Shown piece after piece: positions 8,598 through 17,011 of a stretch of 64,000 nucleotides of DNA. Numbering within the stretch: position 1 is the stretch's first letter; each line of letters begins with the position of its first letter. Source of the stretch: Bradyrhizobium xenonodulans (GTDB lineage Bacteria > Pseudomonadota > Alphaproteobacteria > Rhizobiales > Xanthobacteraceae); NCBI RefSeq assembly GCF_027594865.1, contig NZ_CP089391.1, forward strand, positions 7,470,501 to 7,534,500, in the 5' to 3' direction. The translations under genes were made by a program, and so were the position numbers. Below the pieces are notes generated by a model. That model was not told the DNA's origin. It saw only the letters and a program-made list of their open reading frames with translations, and made no database searches.

Positions 8598-8867
8598 TTG
8601 CAAATGCGTACCCGCATCCGATCTCTCCGGGGACAACGGGCTATCATTCGACCGCTTGACCCCTCCCACCCTCAGAGCTGGGATAATCCCGACAATGAGG
8701 AAATCTGGTTTGACCTGGCGCGCGCCATCGGACGCCAGATCGCACGGGATGAAAACGACGGTTTGGGGCAGCCGATAAAGGAACGGCATGACGACAGCGT
8801 CATCCAAGAAAACGGCCGTACTGTACGCCCGCTATTCCAGCGACATGCAAAAGGCGACCTCGATTGA
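8598..8867 (+). CDS. small helical protein directly upstream of and overlapping the serine recombinase
   Basis: An 89-residue frame whose middle reads SWDNPDNEEIWFDLARAIGR then QIARDEN. This acidic, helical Asp-Asn-Pro-Asp-Asn-Glu-Glu-x-Trp segment resembles small proteins often seen next to large serine recombinases in rhizobia (from memory, unverified). The last 80 bases overlap the 5' end of the recombinase in another frame, so the exact C-terminus and start are doubtful. A recombination accessory or directionality role is speculative. Confidence 0.4.
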   Translation: MQMRTRIRSLRGQRAIIRPLDPSHPQSWDNPDNEEIWFDLARAIGRQIARDENDGLGQPIKERHDDSVIQENGRTVRPLFQRHAKGDLD

Positions 8868-10494
8868 CGGTCAGCTATTGCTCTGCAGGAAGGTTGCGTT
8901 GCGCAGCAATCTCGATGTCATCGGGGAATTTGTGGATGCCGCAAAATCTGGTCTTACCGATGGTGCGCGGGACGGCTATCAACGCCTGCTCAACGGTGTG
9001 CGAAATCATGACTTTGACGTGGTCGTCGTTGAGCACTTCGACCGCTTGTCGCGCGATCCGGCAACCATCCAGCGTCTCAAGCAGGTTTTCGAGTTCAACC
9101 GCGTTGAGCTGATGGATCAGAAGGGCGTCTATGCGACCGCCACCGACATCAGCATCGCAAGTCTCTACAACACGATTTACAAGCCGCAGCTCGCCGAAAA
9201 GGTTCGGCGTGGCCATGACAACGCTGTTGCTAACGGAAGAATTCCTGGCTCACACGCCTATGGTTATCGGCCGAGGCCGGGCGCGCCCGGCGAACGCGTG
9301 ATCGATGAGAACGAAGCAAAGATCGTGCTCCGCATTTTCACCGAATATGCGATGGGCCGCTCGACCCGAACTATCGCCGCTGATCTCACCCGCGAAGGCG
9401 TGCCCTCACCCGGGGCAACTCGTCACAAGAACAAGGCTGGTCGCACTACCTGGAATCATCAGTGCATCACAGGCGGTCGGCATGGTCGCGGCATTATCGG
9501 CAACCAGCTATATATCGGCGAGATACATTGGAACGTTCGCTCGACAATTCTCAACCCGGAGACTCAGAAGAAACAGAAGCGCCGCAATCCAGAAGAACGC
9601 CATATCATAGTCAAAAAGCCTGAGCTGCGGATCATTCCGCAAGCGCTCTGGGATCGAGCGCAGAAGGTTCGTAGCGCGCGTGCCGTACATATGTTCGGGC
9701 CGACGGGCAAGCCGCGCCGCCGCCTCGTGATTCCGCGCAACAATGAACACCCGCTTGCCGGCGTTCTGCGGTGCGGTGTCTGCAACGGCCATATGCGAAT
9801 CGCTCAATCCTCCCGGAATGGCGCGCCGCGCGCCGCATGCGCCAACGCGCATCAGCGGGGCACCTGCGAGCACACCCGTAGCTTTGACATGGACATTCTG
9901 CTCAAGGATGCCTCCGAAAAAATCGAAGCGAAATTGCTTTCGCCGAAGGCCACTGAAGAGGCGATGCGTGCTTGGAAGGAGGAATGCAAAAACGGTCGGA
10001 ACAAGGGCGGCAGCGAACGCGCTAAACTGGACCGTCGACGCCGTGTGTTGACTACCGAGATCGAACGGCTGACATATGCCATCGCGAACAGCCGTCGCAA
10101 ACCGGATGAGTTACTCAAGCGGATCGATGAATGCGACCTGGAACGGGGAACCGTTGAAGAGCGCTTGCGGCTGATGGGCAGTGGCGGCGAAAATGTGATC
10201 CCATTCGACCACCCAAAATTCAGTGACCGATACCGTTCGGAGACTCGAAGACTGGTCGCGGCGCTCAAGATCAACCCGAAGGCGATCGAAACTCGCATCG
10301 CCTTCCGCAACTTGATCGACTGCATTGTAGTGCATCCGGTTCGCAAGCGGATGCCTTACGAATATACGCCCTACCTGAACAGCGCCGCCCTTTCCGGCAA
10401 GAAGCTTTTCCCCGAAAACCGCGGCGAGGCAGGGGAAATCAGCACGTTTGCCTACTACGACAATGGCAAGTCAGGGAAATCCGTGTCCTCGTAA
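8788..10494 (+). CDS. large serine recombinase (site-specific integrase of the island)
   Basis: A 568-residue recombinase. The N-terminal resolvase domain (about 10-150) has YARYSSDMQ with S17 as the likely nucleophile and VVVVEHFDRLSRDP. A recombinase domain follows (about 160-290, GRIPGSHAYGY to IIGNQLYIGEIHWN), then a zinc ribbon (LAGVLRCGVCNGHMRI to CANAHQRGTCEHT) and a coiled-coil stretch (about 400-460). It integrates and excises DNA between attP and attB without high homology. Its last codons and stop fall in the sequence of the ybgC target, so it sits exactly at the end of the element it presumably mobilises. No disabling change is visible, so it may still be active. Confidence 0.9.
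   Translation: MTTASSKKTAVLYARYSSDMQKATSIDGQLLLCRKVALRSNLDVIGEFVDAAKSGLTDGARDGYQRLLNGVRNHDFDVVVVEHFDRLSRDPATIQRLKQVFEFNRVELMDQKGVYATATDISIASLYNTIYKPQLAEKVRRGHDNAVANGRIPGSHAYGYRPRPGAPGERVIDENEAKIVLRIFTEYAMGRSTRTIAADLTREGVPSPGATRHKNKAGRTTWNHQCITGGRHGRGIIGNQLYIGEIHWNVRSTILNPETQKKQKRRNPEERHIIVKKPELRIIPQALWDRAQKVRSARAVHMFGPTGKPRRRLVIPRNNEHPLAGVLRCGVCNGHMRIAQSSRNGAPRAACANAHQRGTCEHTRSFDMDILLKDASEKIEAKLLSPKATEEAMRAWKEECKNGRNKGGSERAKLDRRRRVLTTEIERLTYAIANSRRKPDELLKRIDECDLERGTVEERLRLMGSGGENVIPFDHPKFSDRYRSETRRLVAALKINPKAIETRIAFRNLIDCIVVHPVRKRMPYEYTPYLNSAALSGKKLFPENRGEAGEISTFAYYDNGKSGKSVSS
10476..10490. other. putative attachment-site junction of the island in ybgC
   Basis: Here plus-strand recombinase sequence meets minus-strand ybgC sequence. 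On the minus strand ybgC reads correctly through the codons for YYEDTDF and then loses similarity: the family continues Ser-Gly-Ile-Val-Tyr-His, whereas the window gives PDLPLS and a stop. The crossover of the serine recombinase should lie in or next to this segment. The matching left junction is outside the window, so the core cannot be read by comparison. Confidence 0.6.
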
Positions 10495-10556
10495 TAGACG
10501 CGGACCTGCATGTGATGGCGGCCGTCGCGGATCTCGCCGTCGAGATGTGCTGTCAC
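10476..10556 (-). pseudogene. ybgC: 5' fragment of ybgC (acyl-CoA thioesterase of the tol-pal cluster)
   Basis: From a GTG the minus strand encodes 27 codons ending HMQVRVYYEDTDF, the N-terminal signature of YbgC-type hotdog-fold thioesterases, including the Asp of the active-site loop. Similarity stops at the island junction. In related genomes ybgC lies near ruvCAB and starts the tol-pal run, which fits the ruvCAB genes here. The remaining codons are presumably displaced to the far side of the island, left of the window. An internal ATG (HM) is an alternative start. The fragment cannot be functional unless the frame after the junction serves as a new C-terminus. Confidence 0.75.
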
Positions 10557-10624
10557 GTCGCGAGCCTCTTCGCTTGTCGCTGCCGGTCCGTTTTGCGCAA
10601 AAACAGCCGGTCGCGCAAGCGTAG

Positions 10625-11545
10625 CTAGGAGGTCACCAACCCTGCCCGCCCCAGCGTCACCTCGACGATCTCCGGCGGCACGCCGAAGCGGACGGGCATG
10701 ATGCTGCAGCCGAGGCCGCCCGAAACGATGAGGTCGCATTTCAGCCGGAAGTGACCATAGGCGAGCCGGATGCCGTGCTTCGGCGAAACGGCCGGCGACC
10801 AGCCGAGCAGGCGGATCTGGCCGCCATGAGTGTGGCCGGACAGTTGCAGCGCGACGCGTGCGGGCACGCGCGGCGCGACGTCGGGCTCGTGGGCGAGCAG
10901 GATGACCGGAGCGTCGTCGGTGACCTTGGCCAATGTGCCCGCGAGGTCGTCGGCGCCGAGCCGATGCACGCGGCCATAGCGCTTTGCGGGATAATAGGCG
11001 AGCTGATCGCCGAGACCGGCGAGCCAGAACGGACGGCCGTCCTTGGTGAGGCGCACGACATCGTTCTCGTAGACGGGAATGCCGGCCGCCTCCAGCGCAC
11101 GATGCGCGATGGTGGGCCCGTGCCCGGCCTGCTGCACGGTCCTGTCGTCCCAATAATCGTGATTGCCCATGATGGCATGGACGCCGAGCGGCGCCTTGAG
11201 GCCGGCCAGCACCCTGGCCCATTCGCTCGACGGAATGAGGCGCGTGACCTGGTGGAGGCCGGCGACGTAATCGCCGAGCAGCACGATGAGATCGGCGTTC
11301 AGCGCGTTGGTACGATCGACGATAGCCTCGATCCGCTCCAGCGACATCCAGGGATCGCAGGCGTGGATGTCGGCGATCGCGGCGATCTTCAGCGGAAAAT
11401 CCGCCGGCCATTGCCGCGGGGTCGGATGATAGCGGGTGACGCGGAGCCGCAGCACCGGCTCGACGCCGACGCCATAGGCGGCAGTGGAGACGCCGAGCGC
11501 GGACAAGGCGCCGATGGAACGGATGAGATGCCGACGCGTGATCAT
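10625..11545 (-). CDS. metallophosphoesterase with twin-arginine leader
   Basis: A 306-residue YkuE/YaeI-like phosphoesterase. The N-terminus MITRRHLIRSIGALSALG looks like a Tat signal, so the enzyme probably acts in the periplasm after folding with its metals. The metal-binding motifs are all there: ADIHACD, LLGDYVAG, MGNHDYWDD, LAHEPD and LSGHTHGGQ. The substrate is unknown; relatives act on phosphoesters such as UDP-diacylglucosamine or cyclic nucleotides. It lies between ruvB and the interrupted ybgC on the same strand, with 147 bases to the ruvB stop and so possibly its own promoter. Confidence 0.85.
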   Translation of the reverse strand: MITRRHLIRSIGALSALGVSTAAYGVGVEPVLRLRVTRYHPTPRQWPADFPLKIAAIADIHACDPWMSLERIEAIVDRTNALNADLIVLLGDYVAGLHQVTRLIPSSEWARVLAGLKAPLGVHAIMGNHDYWDDRTVQQAGHGPTIAHRALEAAGIPVYENDVVRLTKDGRPFWLAGLGDQLAYYPAKRYGRVHRLGADDLAGTLAKVTDDAPVILLAHEPDVAPRVPARVALQLSGHTHGGQIRLLGWSPAVSPKHGIRLAYGHFRLKCDLIVSGGLGCSIMPVRFGVPPEIVEVTLGRAGLVTS

Positions 11546-11692
11546 GGAAGCCCGATGCTGATACGGCCTCTTGATGCGATCCGATTGAAGCCGAATTGGG
11601 GTGCTATCGTGCAGACGGTCAGCATACGCGTGCAGGCCGCCTGCACAATGGTTACCGGAAGTTCATGGCGGCCGGCGCACTCGGCGTGCAGA

Positions 11693-12751
11693 TCAGTCGT
11701 CGCTCTCGTCCGTGCCGAACAGGCCGAACTGCGCCGCCGCATCGCGTGAGGGTTCGGCGATGCCGAGATGGCGGAAGGCGTGCGAGGTGAGCAGGCGGCC
11801 GCGCGGGGTGCGCTGGAGATAGCCGCACTGGATCAGATAGGGCTCGATGATGTCCTCGATCGCATCGCGCGGCTCGGACAGTGCGGCCGCCATCGTCTCG
11901 ACGCCGACCGGACCGCCGCCATAGTTCATCGCGATGGTCGTGAGGTAGCGGCGGTCCATGGCATCCAGGCCGGCGGCGTCGACCTCGAGCGCGCTCAGCG
12001 CGTGGTCGGCGATCTTGCGGTCGATCTTGTCGGCATCGGCGGCGGAGGCGAAATCGCGCACGCGGCGGAGCAGGCGGCCGGCGATGCGCGGCGTGCCGCG
12101 GGCACGGCGCGCGATCTCGTTGGCGCCGTCCGCGCTCATGCCGACATTGAGCACGCGCGCACCGCGGGTGACGATGCTTTCGAGCTCTTCGATGGTGTAA
12201 AAATTCAGCCGCACCGGAATGCCGAAGCGATCGCGCAAGGGATTGGTGAGCAGGCCGGCGCGCGTGGTGGCGCCGACCAGGGTGAATTTCGAAAGTTCGA
12301 TCTTCACCGAGCGCGCCGCCGGGCCCTCGCCGATGATCAGGTCGAGCTGAAAATCCTCCATCGCGGGATAGAGCACCTCTTCCACCGCCGGGCTGAGGCG
12401 ATGGATTTCGTCGATGAAGAGCACATCACGCTCTTCGAGATTGGTGAGCAGCGCGGCGAGATCTCCGGCCTTGGCGATCACGGGACCCGACGTGGCGCGA
12501 AAGCCGACACCGAGCTCCTTGGCCACGATCTGCGCCAGCGTGGTCTTGCCGAGGCCGGGGGGACCGACGAACAGCACGTGGTCCAGCGCCTCGCCGCGCT
12601 TGCGCGCCGCCTCGATGAAGATCGAGAGATTCTTGCGCGCCTGCTGCTGGCCGACGAAGTCGGACAGCGATTGCGGACGCAGCGCGGTGTCGCCGACATC
12701 GTCGCTGCGGCGCTCGGGCGAGACCATGCGGCTGGCCTTGGGATCACTCAC
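11693..12751 (-). CDS. ruvB: Holliday junction branch migration ATPase RuvB
   Basis: A 352-residue AAA+ motor of the RuvAB branch-migration complex. Visible are Walker A ([12 protein letters not shown]), Walker B ([12 protein letters not shown]), sensor 1 (LVGATTRAG) and the C-terminal winged-helix part ([16 protein letters not shown]). The start overlaps the ruvA stop by four bases (ATGA), so ruvC-ruvA-ruvB form one translationally coupled operon. The length and all motifs are normal. Confidence 0.97.
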   Translation of the reverse strand: MSDPKASRMVSPERRSDDVGDTALRPQSLSDFVGQQQARKNLSIFIEAARKRGEALDHVLFVGPPGLGKTTLAQIVAKELGVGFRATSGPVIAKAGDLAALLTNLEERDVLFIDEIHRLSPAVEEVLYPAMEDFQLDLIIGEGPAARSVKIELSKFTLVGATTRAGLLTNPLRDRFGIPVRLNFYTIEELESIVTRGARVLNVGMSADGANEIARRARGTPRIAGRLLRRVRDFASAADADKIDRKIADHALSALEVDAAGLDAMDRRYLTTIAMNYGGGPVGVETMAAALSEPRDAIEDIIEPYLIQCGYLQRTPRGRLLTSHAFRHLGIAEPSRDAAAQFGLFGTDESDD

Positions 12752-13365
12752 TTCGCGAGCTCCTTCAGGCCGAGGCGGATGAGCTGCGCCGTCTCGGCGC
12801 CCTCACCTGCGCTGCGCGAGGCCGATGCGATCGCTGCCGCCGCCTGCGGCTGGCCGTAGCCGAGATTGACCAGTGCGGAGATCGCATCCGCCACCGGGCG
12901 TGGCGCGCGTTGGTCGTCGACGGCGCCAGCAAGATGCACGACGGCGGGATCGACATTGGCGAAGGCCGGCGCCTTGTCCTTCAATTCGGTCACGATGCGC
13001 TCGGCGACCTTGGGACCGACGCCGGGCGTGCGCGACACCGCCGCCTTGTCGCGCAGCGCAATCGCATTGGCGAGATCGGAAGGCGACAGCGTGCCGAGCA
13101 CAGCGAGCGCGACCTTAGCACCGACGCCCTGCACGGTCTGGAGCAGACGAAACCATTCGCGCTCCTGGTCGGTGCGGAAGCCGAACAGTTTTATCGCGTC
13201 CTCGCGGACATAGGTCTCGATCGACAGCACGGCGGCTTCGCCGGGCGAAGGCAGATGCTGCAGCGTGCGCGAGGAGCAGTGCACCTGATAGCCGACGCCG
13301 CCGACATCGAGGATGACAAAATCCTCGCCGTAGGAATCGATCAGGCCCTTGAGCTTGCCGATCAT
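12748..13365 (-). CDS. ruvA: Holliday junction DNA helicase subunit RuvA
   Basis: A 205-residue junction-binding subunit. It begins [20 protein letters not shown] (the OB-fold domain), has the helix-hairpin-helix segments [20 protein letters not shown] and [19 protein letters not shown], and ends in the small RuvB-contacting domain ([19 protein letters not shown]). RuvA tetramers hold the four-way junction while RuvB pumps DNA. It overlaps ruvC upstream and ruvB downstream by four bases each. Confidence 0.97.
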   Translation of the reverse strand: MIGKLKGLIDSYGEDFVILDVGGVGYQVHCSSRTLQHLPSPGEAAVLSIETYVREDAIKLFGFRTDQEREWFRLLQTVQGVGAKVALAVLGTLSPSDLANAIALRDKAAVSRTPGVGPKVAERIVTELKDKAPAFANVDPAVVHLAGAVDDQRAPRPVADAISALVNLGYGQPQAAAAIASASRSAGEGAETAQLIRLGLKELAK

Positions 13366-13889
13366 AGCCCCGCCACCTTCAGCCGCAGCGCGGTGCTCTG
13401 GCGATGATGGGCATGGGTGATGGCGATGGCGAGGGCGTCGGCGGCGTCGGCCGACGGCGGCTCGGCTTTCGGCAGTAATATCTTCAGCATCATCGCGATC
13501 TGCTGCTTGTCGGCGTGGCCGGCGCCGACCACGGTCTTCTTGACCTGGTTCGGCGCGTATTCGGCGACAGAGATGCCAAACATTGCCGGCGCCAGCATGG
13601 CGACGCCGCGGGCCTGTCCGAGTTTCAGCGTCGCAACGCCGTCCTTGTTCACGAAGGTCTGCTCGACCGCGGCTTCCATCGGCTGGTGACCGGACAGGAC
13701 GGACGCGAGCCCCTCATGGATCGCGAGCAGCCGGCTCGCCAGCGGCAAACCGTCCGGCGGTTCCACCGAACCGCAGGCGACGTAGATCAGGCGATTGCCT
13801 TCGGCCTCGATCACGCCCCAGCCGGTGCGGCGCAGGCCGGGGTCGATGCCGATGATGCGAACGGGGCCACGAATCGGGAGCGCAGTCAT
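13362..13889 (-). CDS. ruvC: crossover junction endodeoxyribonuclease RuvC
   Basis: A 175-residue resolvase counted from the ATG of [18 protein letters not shown]; a longer in-frame start exists upstream but adds residues that do not fit the family. Acidic active-site residues are visible in [23 protein letters not shown] and [14 protein letters not shown]. The enzyme cuts Holliday junctions brought to it by RuvAB. It is the first gene of the ruvCAB operon, with its stop overlapping the ruvA start. Confidence 0.95.
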   Translation of the reverse strand: MTALPIRGPVRIIGIDPGLRRTGWGVIEAEGNRLIYVACGSVEPPDGLPLASRLLAIHEGLASVLSGHQPMEAAVEQTFVNKDGVATLKLGQARGVAMLAPAMFGISVAEYAPNQVKKTVVGAGHADKQQIAMMLKILLPKAEPPSADAADALAIAITHAHHRQSTALRLKVAGL

Positions 13890-13984
13890 GGGCCAGTGAT
13901 AGCGGCTGGCCGGGAGGAGGGAAACAGAAACAGAACGGAAGTAACAGGGGAAGTGAGGGTGAGGCAGGCGGTGCCCGCACACAC

Positions 13985-14095
13985 TCCGATGTCATACCCC
14001 GCGCAGGCGGGGTATCCAGTACGCCGCGGCCTATCCGTATCCCTCGAACGTCTCTGGAATACCGGGTCGCCCGGTCAAGCCGGGGACGACAGCGG
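13985..14095. repeat. intergenic palindromic repeat (CCCGCxxxAGCGGG/TCCAGTA type)
   Basis: The gap between ruvC and yebC holds two inverted-repeat blocks: one around CCCCGCGCAGGCGGGG followed by TATCCAGTACGCCGCGG, and one around CCCGGTCAAGCCGGGG. The same pattern recurs at about 24620-24735 and 63705-63815. It is a dispersed family typical of Bradyrhizobium intergenic regions; its role is unknown. Confidence 0.7.
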
Positions 14096-14103
14096 TGGAA
14101 ACC

Positions 14104-14850
14104 TCAGCCGCCCATCTTCGCAATCAGCGCGTCCGACACCTCGAAATTGGCGTAGACCTGCTGGACGTCGTCGTGCTCGTTGAGCAAATCCATCAGCTTG
14201 AGCAGCTTCTCGCCGGTCTCGTCGTCCACCGCCACCGTGTTCTGCGGCTTCCAGATCAAAGCGGCCTTGCGCGGCTCGCCGAACTTGGCTTCCAGCGCCT
14301 TGGCGACGTCGCGATAGCCTTCGGTCGAGGCGTAGATTTCGTGGCCGCCTTCGCCGGAGACGACATCGTCGGCGCCGGCCTCGATCGCAGCATCGAGCAC
14401 CGCATCGTCATCGGCGACGCTGCGGTCGTATTCGATGATGCCGGTACGGTCGAACATGAAGGAGACCGAGCCGGTTTCGCCGAGATTGCCGCCGGACTTG
14501 GTGAAGAAGGAGCGGATGTCGGAGGCGGCGCGGTTGCGGTTGTCGGTCAGCGCCTCGACGATGACGGCGACGCCGCCGGGACCGTACCCCTCGTAGCGGA
14601 TCTCGTCATAGTTCTCGCCCTCGTTGCCGAGCGCCTTCTTGACGGCACGCTCGATATTGTCCTTCGGCATGTTCTCCTGGCGCGCCGCGATGATGGCCGC
14701 GCGCAGGCGCGGGTTCATGTTGGGGTCGGGCGTGCCGAGCTTGGCCGCCACGGTGATTTCCCGCGCCAGCTTGCCGAACAGCTTCGACTTCTGCGCATCC
14801 TGCCGCCCCTTGCGGTGCATGATGTTCTTGAATTGGGAATGTCCGGCCAT
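14104..14850 (-). CDS. YebC/PmpR family protein
   Basis: A 248-residue protein starting [20 protein letters not shown], the invariant N-terminus of the YebC family; an upstream in-frame start is ignored for this reason. Other family blocks are [35 protein letters not shown] and the acidic surface [11 protein letters not shown]. Family members bind DNA as transcription regulators or, in the newer view, relieve ribosome stalling at proline stretches. In many bacteria yebC lies beside ruvC, as here, on the same strand but separated by a repeat. Confidence 0.95.
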   Translation of the reverse strand: MAGHSQFKNIMHRKGRQDAQKSKLFGKLAREITVAAKLGTPDPNMNPRLRAAIIAARQENMPKDNIERAVKKALGNEGENYDEIRYEGYGPGGVAVIVEALTDNRNRAASDIRSFFTKSGGNLGETGSVSFMFDRTGIIEYDRSVADDDAVLDAAIEAGADDVVSGEGGHEIYASTEGYRDVAKALEAKFGEPRKAALIWKPQNTVAVDDETGEKLLKLMDLLNEHDDVQQVYANFEVSDALIAKMGG

Positions 14851-15074
14851 GCGTGGTCTCTCGGAGTGGTCTCTTGGAATGGTGTGCGAAGGGGTGGGAA
14901 GCGCGGCCTTATAGGCCGCCAACCCACCGGAATCAAAGGGCTCAGGTGTTCTAAGGTAGCACTGTAAAGGTAGTCCCCGGAGCGCCCCCTGCCCAGATGC
15001 TAGGCTTCGTTAACCGTGACTTCATTCCAGCCTGCGAAAATAACGCCGGACCGTCCCCCGACAAGAGAGAGCTG

Positions 15075-16823
15075 ATGGCGTTCGGACTATTTCGGAAGCG
15101 TCTGCCGGACACGCCTGCGCCTGCGGCAGCCCCGGCGGCTCTGCAGCCGGCGGCCAATGCCGAGCCCGCCGCGGCGGCCGAAGGTGATTCGGCCCGGGAA
15201 ATCCTGGAACTGCTGGAACTCGAGCTCGGCGCCATGATCCGGCAGCTGGAACGCGCCGCCAATTCGGTGGCCGGCGGTGCCGAAGCGACCGCCACCACGC
15301 TCGCAGCCATTCGTGACCGCACCGACGCCCTGACCGGCCGCACCAACGCGGCGCAATCGAACGCCTCCACCTTTGCCCATGCCGCCGACAAGTTCACCCA
15401 GTCCGCGCAGGGCATCGGCGCACAGGTGCGCGAGGCCGGCAAGCTTGCCGACGAAGCCAGCGCGGCGGCGCAGGAAGCCCGCGCCAATGTCGACCGCCTG
15501 CGCGAGTCCTCCGCGGCGATCGGCAACGTCGTCAACCTGATCGCGCAGATCGCGCGGCAGACCACGCTGCTCGCGCTCAACTCGACCATCGAAGCCGCGC
15601 GCGCGGGCGCGGCCGGCAAGGGCTTTGCGGTCGTCGCAACCGAAGTGAAGGCGCTCGCGGTGCAGACCCAGGGCGCCACGGAAGAGATCACGAAGAAGAT
15701 CGACGCGCTGCAGCGCGACGCCACCGGTTCGGCCGATGCCGTGCACCGCATCTCGCAGGCGATCGAGGCGATCCGTCCTGTGTTCGACACCGTCAACGGC
15801 GCGGTCGCCGAGCAGAATGCCACCACCAGCGAAGTCTCCGGCAATGCGGCCAGCGCCTCGGAGTTCATCATCTCGGTTGGCGAGAGCGCGGCCGAGATCG
15901 ATGCCGCGACCAAGGCCGCCGAGACCCATGGCGAGAACGTCGCCAGCGCCGGCAAGGCCGTCACCACCTTCGCGCAGAAGCTGAAATCGCGCTGCGCGGT
16001 GCTGCTCCGCCAGAGCGAGCACGACGACCGCCGCAAGACCGAGCGGCTGCCTTGCCACCTCAAATTCGAGACCGCGCGGGGCGTGCTGCCGGTCTACGAG
16101 ATCTCGATGGACGGCGTGCTGATCGGCGGCGCGGATGCGGCGAAGCTGGCCACGCAGGCCGTCGTCGACGGCATGCTGGAACACGTCGGCGCCTGCCGCC
16201 TGCGCGTGATCGAGCAGTCCAAGGCCGGCGCCCGCGCGCAATTCGTCAGCCCCAATGCCGAGCTGGCCGAGAAGATAGAAGACAGGCTCTGGTCGATCCA
16301 CGAGGAGAACACCGAGTTCGTCACCCGCGCCATGGAGGCCGGCACCGCACTGACCCGGATCTTCGAGCAGGCCGTCGGGCGCGGCGAGGTCAAGATCGAC
16401 GACCTCTTCGACACCGACTATGCCGAGATCGCCGGCACCAATCCGCAGCAATATCGCACCAGATATCTCGACTGGGCCGATCGTGCGCTGCCGCCGTTCC
16501 AGGAGGCCTTTCTCGCCAAGGAGCCGCGCATGGCGTTCTGCGCCATGGTCGACCGCAACGGCTTCCTGCCGGTGCACAACAAGATCTATTCGCATCCGCA
16601 GCGGCCGGGCGACGCCGCATGGAACACGGCCAACTGCCGCAACCGGCGCATCTTCAACGATCCGGCGGGGTTGGCGGCCGCACGCAACCTGCGCTCGTAC
16701 CTGGTCCAGAGCTATGCGCGCGACATGGGTAATGGCAACACGGTCATGATGCGCGAGATCGACGTTCCGATCCGCGTGCAGGGCCGGCACTGGGGCGGAT
16801 TCAGGACGGCTTACAAGCTCTAG
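15075..16823 (+). CDS. soluble methyl-accepting chemoreceptor with PilZ-like insert and C-terminal sensor domain
   Basis: A 582-residue protein without membrane segments. The Pro/Ala-rich N-terminus is followed by a chemoreceptor signalling coiled coil; the hairpin tip is near residues 155-195 ([32 protein letters not shown]). At about 318-395 comes a PilZ-like segment with RRKTER (RxxxR) and EISMDG (close to D/NxSxxG), suggesting c-di-GMP binding. The last 175 residues form a domain shared with the next gene (MVDRNGFLPVHNKIYS, NTANCRNRRIFNDPAG), probably the ligand sensor. The ATG follows GAGAGAG. Sensor placement after the signalling unit reverses the usual receptor order. It presumably signals to CheA/CheW encoded elsewhere. 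Confidence 0.8.
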   Translation: MAFGLFRKRLPDTPAPAAAPAALQPAANAEPAAAAEGDSAREILELLELELGAMIRQLERAANSVAGGAEATATTLAAIRDRTDALTGRTNAAQSNASTFAHAADKFTQSAQGIGAQVREAGKLADEASAAAQEARANVDRLRESSAAIGNVVNLIAQIARQTTLLALNSTIEAARAGAAGKGFAVVATEVKALAVQTQGATEEITKKIDALQRDATGSADAVHRISQAIEAIRPVFDTVNGAVAEQNATTSEVSGNAASASEFIISVGESAAEIDAATKAAETHGENVASAGKAVTTFAQKLKSRCAVLLRQSEHDDRRKTERLPCHLKFETARGVLPVYEISMDGVLIGGADAAKLATQAVVDGMLEHVGACRLRVIEQSKAGARAQFVSPNAELAEKIEDRLWSIHEENTEFVTRAMEAGTALTRIFEQAVGRGEVKIDDLFDTDYAEIAGTNPQQYRTRYLDWADRALPPFQEAFLAKEPRMAFCAMVDRNGFLPVHNKIYSHPQRPGDAAWNTANCRNRRIFNDPAGLAAARNLRSYLVQSYARDMGNGNTVMMREIDVPIRVQGRHWGGFRTAYKL

Positions 16824-16880
16824 AGCATGGTCCGAAAAAGTGTGCGGCGATCTTCGACAAGATCGCGCCCATACCAAAGA
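16824..16880. repeat. RPE-like palindrome after the chemoreceptor gene
   Basis: Directly after the stop lies GAGCATGGTCCGAAAAAGTG followed by an imperfect inverted half around CGATCTTCGACAAGATCG. This is the common Bradyrhizobium/Rhizobium extragenic palindrome that begins GAGCATGATCCGGAAAAG. Confidence 0.6.
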
Positions 16881-17011
16881 ACTAAGCCGCAAATTGCGCT
16901 TAGTGCACGCTCAGGCAAGACGCCGGCCGCGAATCATCCTTTAAAGCTGAAACTGGAATGGGAATGCCGCGGAGAGCCGGCGAACGGCTCTGACTGGAGG
17001 ACTCATCTGAC

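Noticed and set aside
8214..8807. 197-residue minus-strand frame before the serine recombinase
   Set aside because: Irregular composition, no motif, and it conflicts with a better protein-like segment on the plus strand.
13890..13982. Longer RuvC with 31 extra N-terminal residues
   Set aside because: The RuvC family begins close to the GIDPG motif, and the extension has no similarity.
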